A stretch of 64,000 bases of DNA, taken from contig JAIBBS010000006.1 in assembly GCA_019694555.1 (NCBI GenBank), positions 1 through 64,000 of the forward strand, written 5' to 3'. Source of the DNA: Nannocystaceae bacterium. Its GTDB lineage: Bacteria > Myxococcota_A > Polyangia > Nannocystales > Nannocystaceae. Shown here one piece after another: positions 62,175 to 64,000 of the stretch; position 1 is the stretch's first letter; each line of letters begins with the position of its first letter. Both the position numbers and the translations under genes were made by a program. The notes below the pieces were generated by a model. It was not told where the DNA came from, did no database searches, and worked only from the letters and a program-made list of their open reading frames with translations.

Positions 62175-63379
62175 TCGTCTGGACCACGCTGGTGCTGGCG
62201 CTGGGCGCCATCCGCCGCAACGCCGCGCGTTCGCTGCTGACCGCGCTGGGGGTCGTGATCGGCGTCGGCAGCGTCATCGCCATGGTCAACCTCGGCCGCG
62301 CCGCGGGCCAGCAGGTCACCGCGAACATCCAGGCCATGGGCCCCAACCTGTTGTTCGTGCGGCCCAGCTTCATGCGCGCGGCCGCCGGTGGCACGCGCAC
62401 CGACGCGGTGCCGTTCACGCCCGACGACCTCGCCGCGATCGAGCGCGAGGTCGACGGCGTGGTGGTGGCGCCGGGCGCCAGCGCCAGCGCCACGGTCGCG
62501 TTCGGCAACCTCAACGCGACCACCTCGATCATCGGCACGACCAACGCCTACTTCCAGGTCCGCAACCTGTCGCTGACCGGCGGCCGCCCGTTCGAGCAGC
62601 GCGAGCTCGACACCGGTGCCTCGGTCTGCATCGTCGGGCCCACCGTCGTGACCAACGTCTACGCCAGCCGCGAGCCCGTGGGCACGATGCTGCGCGTCGG
62701 CGCGACCGCATGCACCGTCATCGGTGTGCTCGCGCCCAAGGGCAGCAACATGGGCCAGGACCAAGACGACGTGGTGCTGATGCCGTTTCGCGCGGTCGGC
62801 CGCCGCCTGACCGGCAAGACCGACATCGCGACCATCTACGTCTCGGCCGTGCGTGACGGCAGCAGCGGCCAGGTCCGCGAGCAGCTGCTGACGCTGCTGC
62901 GCGATCGTCGACACATCCGCAGCGGCGAGAGCGACGACTTCGACGTGCGCGACATGGCCGAGGTCGCCAGCACGCTGCAGTCGACCAGCGCGACCATGAC
63001 CGCGCTGCTGGGCGCGATCGCGGCGGTCAGCCTCGTGGTCGGCGGCATCGGCATCATGAACATCATGCTGGTCTCGGTCACCGAGCGCACCCGCGAGATC
63101 GGCCTGCGCCTGGCCGTCGGCGCGCGTGCGCGCGAGGTGCTGTTGCAGTTCCTGGTCGAGGCCATGGTGCTGTCGCTGCTCGGCGGCGCGGTCGGCATCG
63201 TGCTCGGCCTCGGCGCGACCGTGCTCATCACGCAGCAGCTGGGCATGCCGCTGGTCATCTCCTACGAGATGGTCGGCGCGGCCTCGGCGGTCTCGGCCGC
63301 GGTCGGCATCATCTTCGGCTACCTCCCGGCCCGCCGCGCGGCCATGCTCGATCCGATCGTCGCGCTGCGCCACGAGTGA
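62171..63379 (+). CDS. ABC transporter permease (MacB_PCD/FtsX type)
   Basis: The 402-residue product has the MacB layout: an N-terminal helix (ALGAIRRNAARSLLTALGVVIGVGSVIAM, read in parts), a long periplasmic MacB_PCD domain (GPNLLFVRPSF, IVGPTVVTNVYASREPVG, TVIGVLAPKG) and three C-terminal helices with the FtsX motif VGGIGIMNIMLVSVTERTRE and LPARRAAMLDPIVALRHE. With the ATPase and adaptor it would export a peptide, lipopeptide or antibiotic, or pull lipoproteins. Substrate is unknown. Confidence 0.92.
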   Translation: MIVWTTLVLALGAIRRNAARSLLTALGVVIGVGSVIAMVNLGRAAGQQVTANIQAMGPNLLFVRPSFMRAAAGGTRTDAVPFTPDDLAAIEREVDGVVVAPGASASATVAFGNLNATTSIIGTTNAYFQVRNLSLTGGRPFEQRELDTGASVCIVGPTVVTNVYASREPVGTMLRVGATACTVIGVLAPKGSNMGQDQDDVVLMPFRAVGRRLTGKTDIATIYVSAVRDGSSGQVREQLLTLLRDRRHIRSGESDDFDVRDMAEVASTLQSTSATMTALLGAIAAVSLVVGGIGIMNIMLVSVTERTREIGLRLAVGARAREVLLQFLVEAMVLSLLGGAVGIVLGLGATVLITQQLGMPLVISYEMVGAASAVSAAVGIIFGYLPARRAAMLDPIVALRHE

Positions 63380-63409
63380 GAGCCCGGCAGCGAATGCTGA
63401 CGGGCTCTC
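63378..63409 (+). terminator. Strong terminator hairpin after the MacAB-type operon
   Basis: GAGAGCCCG and CGGGCTCTC form a perfect 9-bp stem, and inside the loop CAGC and GCTG pair around a GAAT tetraloop. The structure begins in the permease stop codon. It lacks a T-run. The next gene is convergent, so it may stop transcription from both sides. Confidence 0.7.
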
Positions 63410-63491
63410 GTCGCGGAGCGACCGGAAGGCGAGGGGTCCCGTGACCGGCTTGGCCGGGCGGAGCTTCCTCTCCGAAGACCGAGCGCAGGCG

Positions 63492-64000
63492 TCAGCCCGG
63501 TGGCTCGGTCGGCGGCGTCCACAGCGAGCCCAGGCTCATGCCACCGGGGTAGCCGTAGGACGTGGCCCAGTCGACGCCGCCGACCAGCACGCCCACCGGC
63601 GCGTCGGCCTGCAGGAACTGCTGCCCGTCGACGCAGTTGCCCTCGCCGCCGAGCCCGTCGATGTCGAGATCGACGTAGCCGACCTCGTAGCTGGTGCCGG
63701 GGATCGCGGTGAAGTGGGTGTCGTCGACGACGCCGAGGCAGTCGATCGACACCGTGGTGCCGACCTCGCGCATCAGCATGACGAAGTCGCGGGGATACGA
63801 GGTGTCGGTGAGAAACGGCAGCGACGTGAGCCACTGCTCGACCGGCGTCACCTGGATCATGTACGGATCGCCGGTCGCGCCCTGGTCGCAGTTGTCCGGC
63901 GCGCCGCTCGAGACGACCACGTTGTAACAGCCGGACATGTACTGCAGCAGCATGAACGGTTGGTCGCCGTCGGCGGTGAAGCTCTCGGGCGTGTTGAACT
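63492..64000 (-). CDS. IgGFc-binding-protein-like C-terminal portion (partial)
   Basis: The frame is open at the right edge and ends at 63492, giving the last 169 or so residues. Recognisable are VTPVEQWLTSLPFLTDTSY, RDFVMLMREVGTTVSIDCLG, FTAIPGTSYEVGYVDL and QADAPVGVLVGGVDWATSYG. This is the repeating beta-strand pattern of the IgGFc_binding domain, known from mucin-like proteins and many bacterial surface proteins. The ATG at 63953 is an internal Met. The protein's start and any anchor lie beyond the window. Confidence 0.75.
   Translation of the reverse strand, partial: FNTPESFTADGDQPFMLLQYMSGCYNVVVSSGAPDNCDQGATGDPYMIQVTPVEQWLTSLPFLTDTSYPRDFVMLMREVGTTVSIDCLGVVDDTHFTAIPGTSYEVGYVDLDIDGLGGEGNCVDGQQFLQADAPVGVLVGGVDWATSYGYPGGMSLGSLWTPPTEPPG

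Overview
The window is GC-rich, densely coded bacterial chromosome and reads like a myxobacterium in the broad sense, most likely the Nannocystaceae/Polyangia side. The reasons are: many lipoproteins whose lipobox is followed by a low-complexity Ser/Thr/Gly/Asp linker; C-terminal tails resembling MYXO-CTERM sorting signals; a sigma factor of the Myxococcales-specific sigma-70 type; a Ser/Thr kinase with TPR repeats; and planctomycete-type DUF1592/DUF1552/DUF1501 proteins, which some myxobacteria also carry. No phage, IS element, CRISPR array, rRNA or integration site is visible. One tRNA is present.

Layout. 1-353 is the tail of a probable multihaem-cytochrome/HEAT protein. 497-17686 holds two DUF1592-DUF1552 pairs and one DUF1549-like/DUF1501/cytochrome-like trio, interrupted by a Cys-rich lipoprotein, a nuclease-like lipoprotein, a GlxA-type regulator divergent from a VOC protein, an M15 peptidase and a VWA lipoprotein. 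17688-24614 carries a 2,4-dienoyl-CoA-reductase-like SDR, a metallo-beta-lactamase-fold lipoprotein, a DsbA-like lipoprotein, a 35-cysteine surface protein, an SCP2 protein, argH, a zinc-ribbon coiled-coil protein and a CAU tRNA. 24906-29356 is a four-gene envelope-glycan operon (flippase, glycosyltransferase, methyltransferase, glycosyltransferase). 29430-38533 is mostly housekeeping: a CmpX-like channel, an NRDE protein, hpt, an amidohydrolase/deaminase, a murG-like gene, a sigma factor, an FG-GAP lipoprotein and a CorA transporter.

38552-45995 is the most unusual block. Five minus-strand genes, mostly overlapping, encode in order of transcription a lamin-tail-domain (LTD) lipoprotein, a nuclease-domain (SNase) lipoprotein, a five-repeat LTD lipoprotein, a second SNase, and an outer-membrane beta-barrel with a ComEA-like helix-hairpin-helix domain. 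I propose a cell-surface DNA-binding and DNA-cutting apparatus. 46155-64000 then has adenosine deaminase, a six-repeat PPC-like lipoprotein, a DUF5329 protein, an ECF sigma factor with an adjacent surface protein, a Ser/Thr kinase with TPRs, a pentameric-ligand-gated-channel homologue, a TonB-dependent receptor with a partner lipoprotein, a MacAB-type exporter, and the start of an IgGFc-binding-like protein.

A recurrent regulatory pattern is visible: a TANNNT -10-like hexamer sits 6-8 nt before the start codon of eight genes and 11-24 nt before several more. This suggests that leaderless or very-short-leader mRNAs are common in this genome. All functional assignments come from reading motifs by eye; no database search was run.
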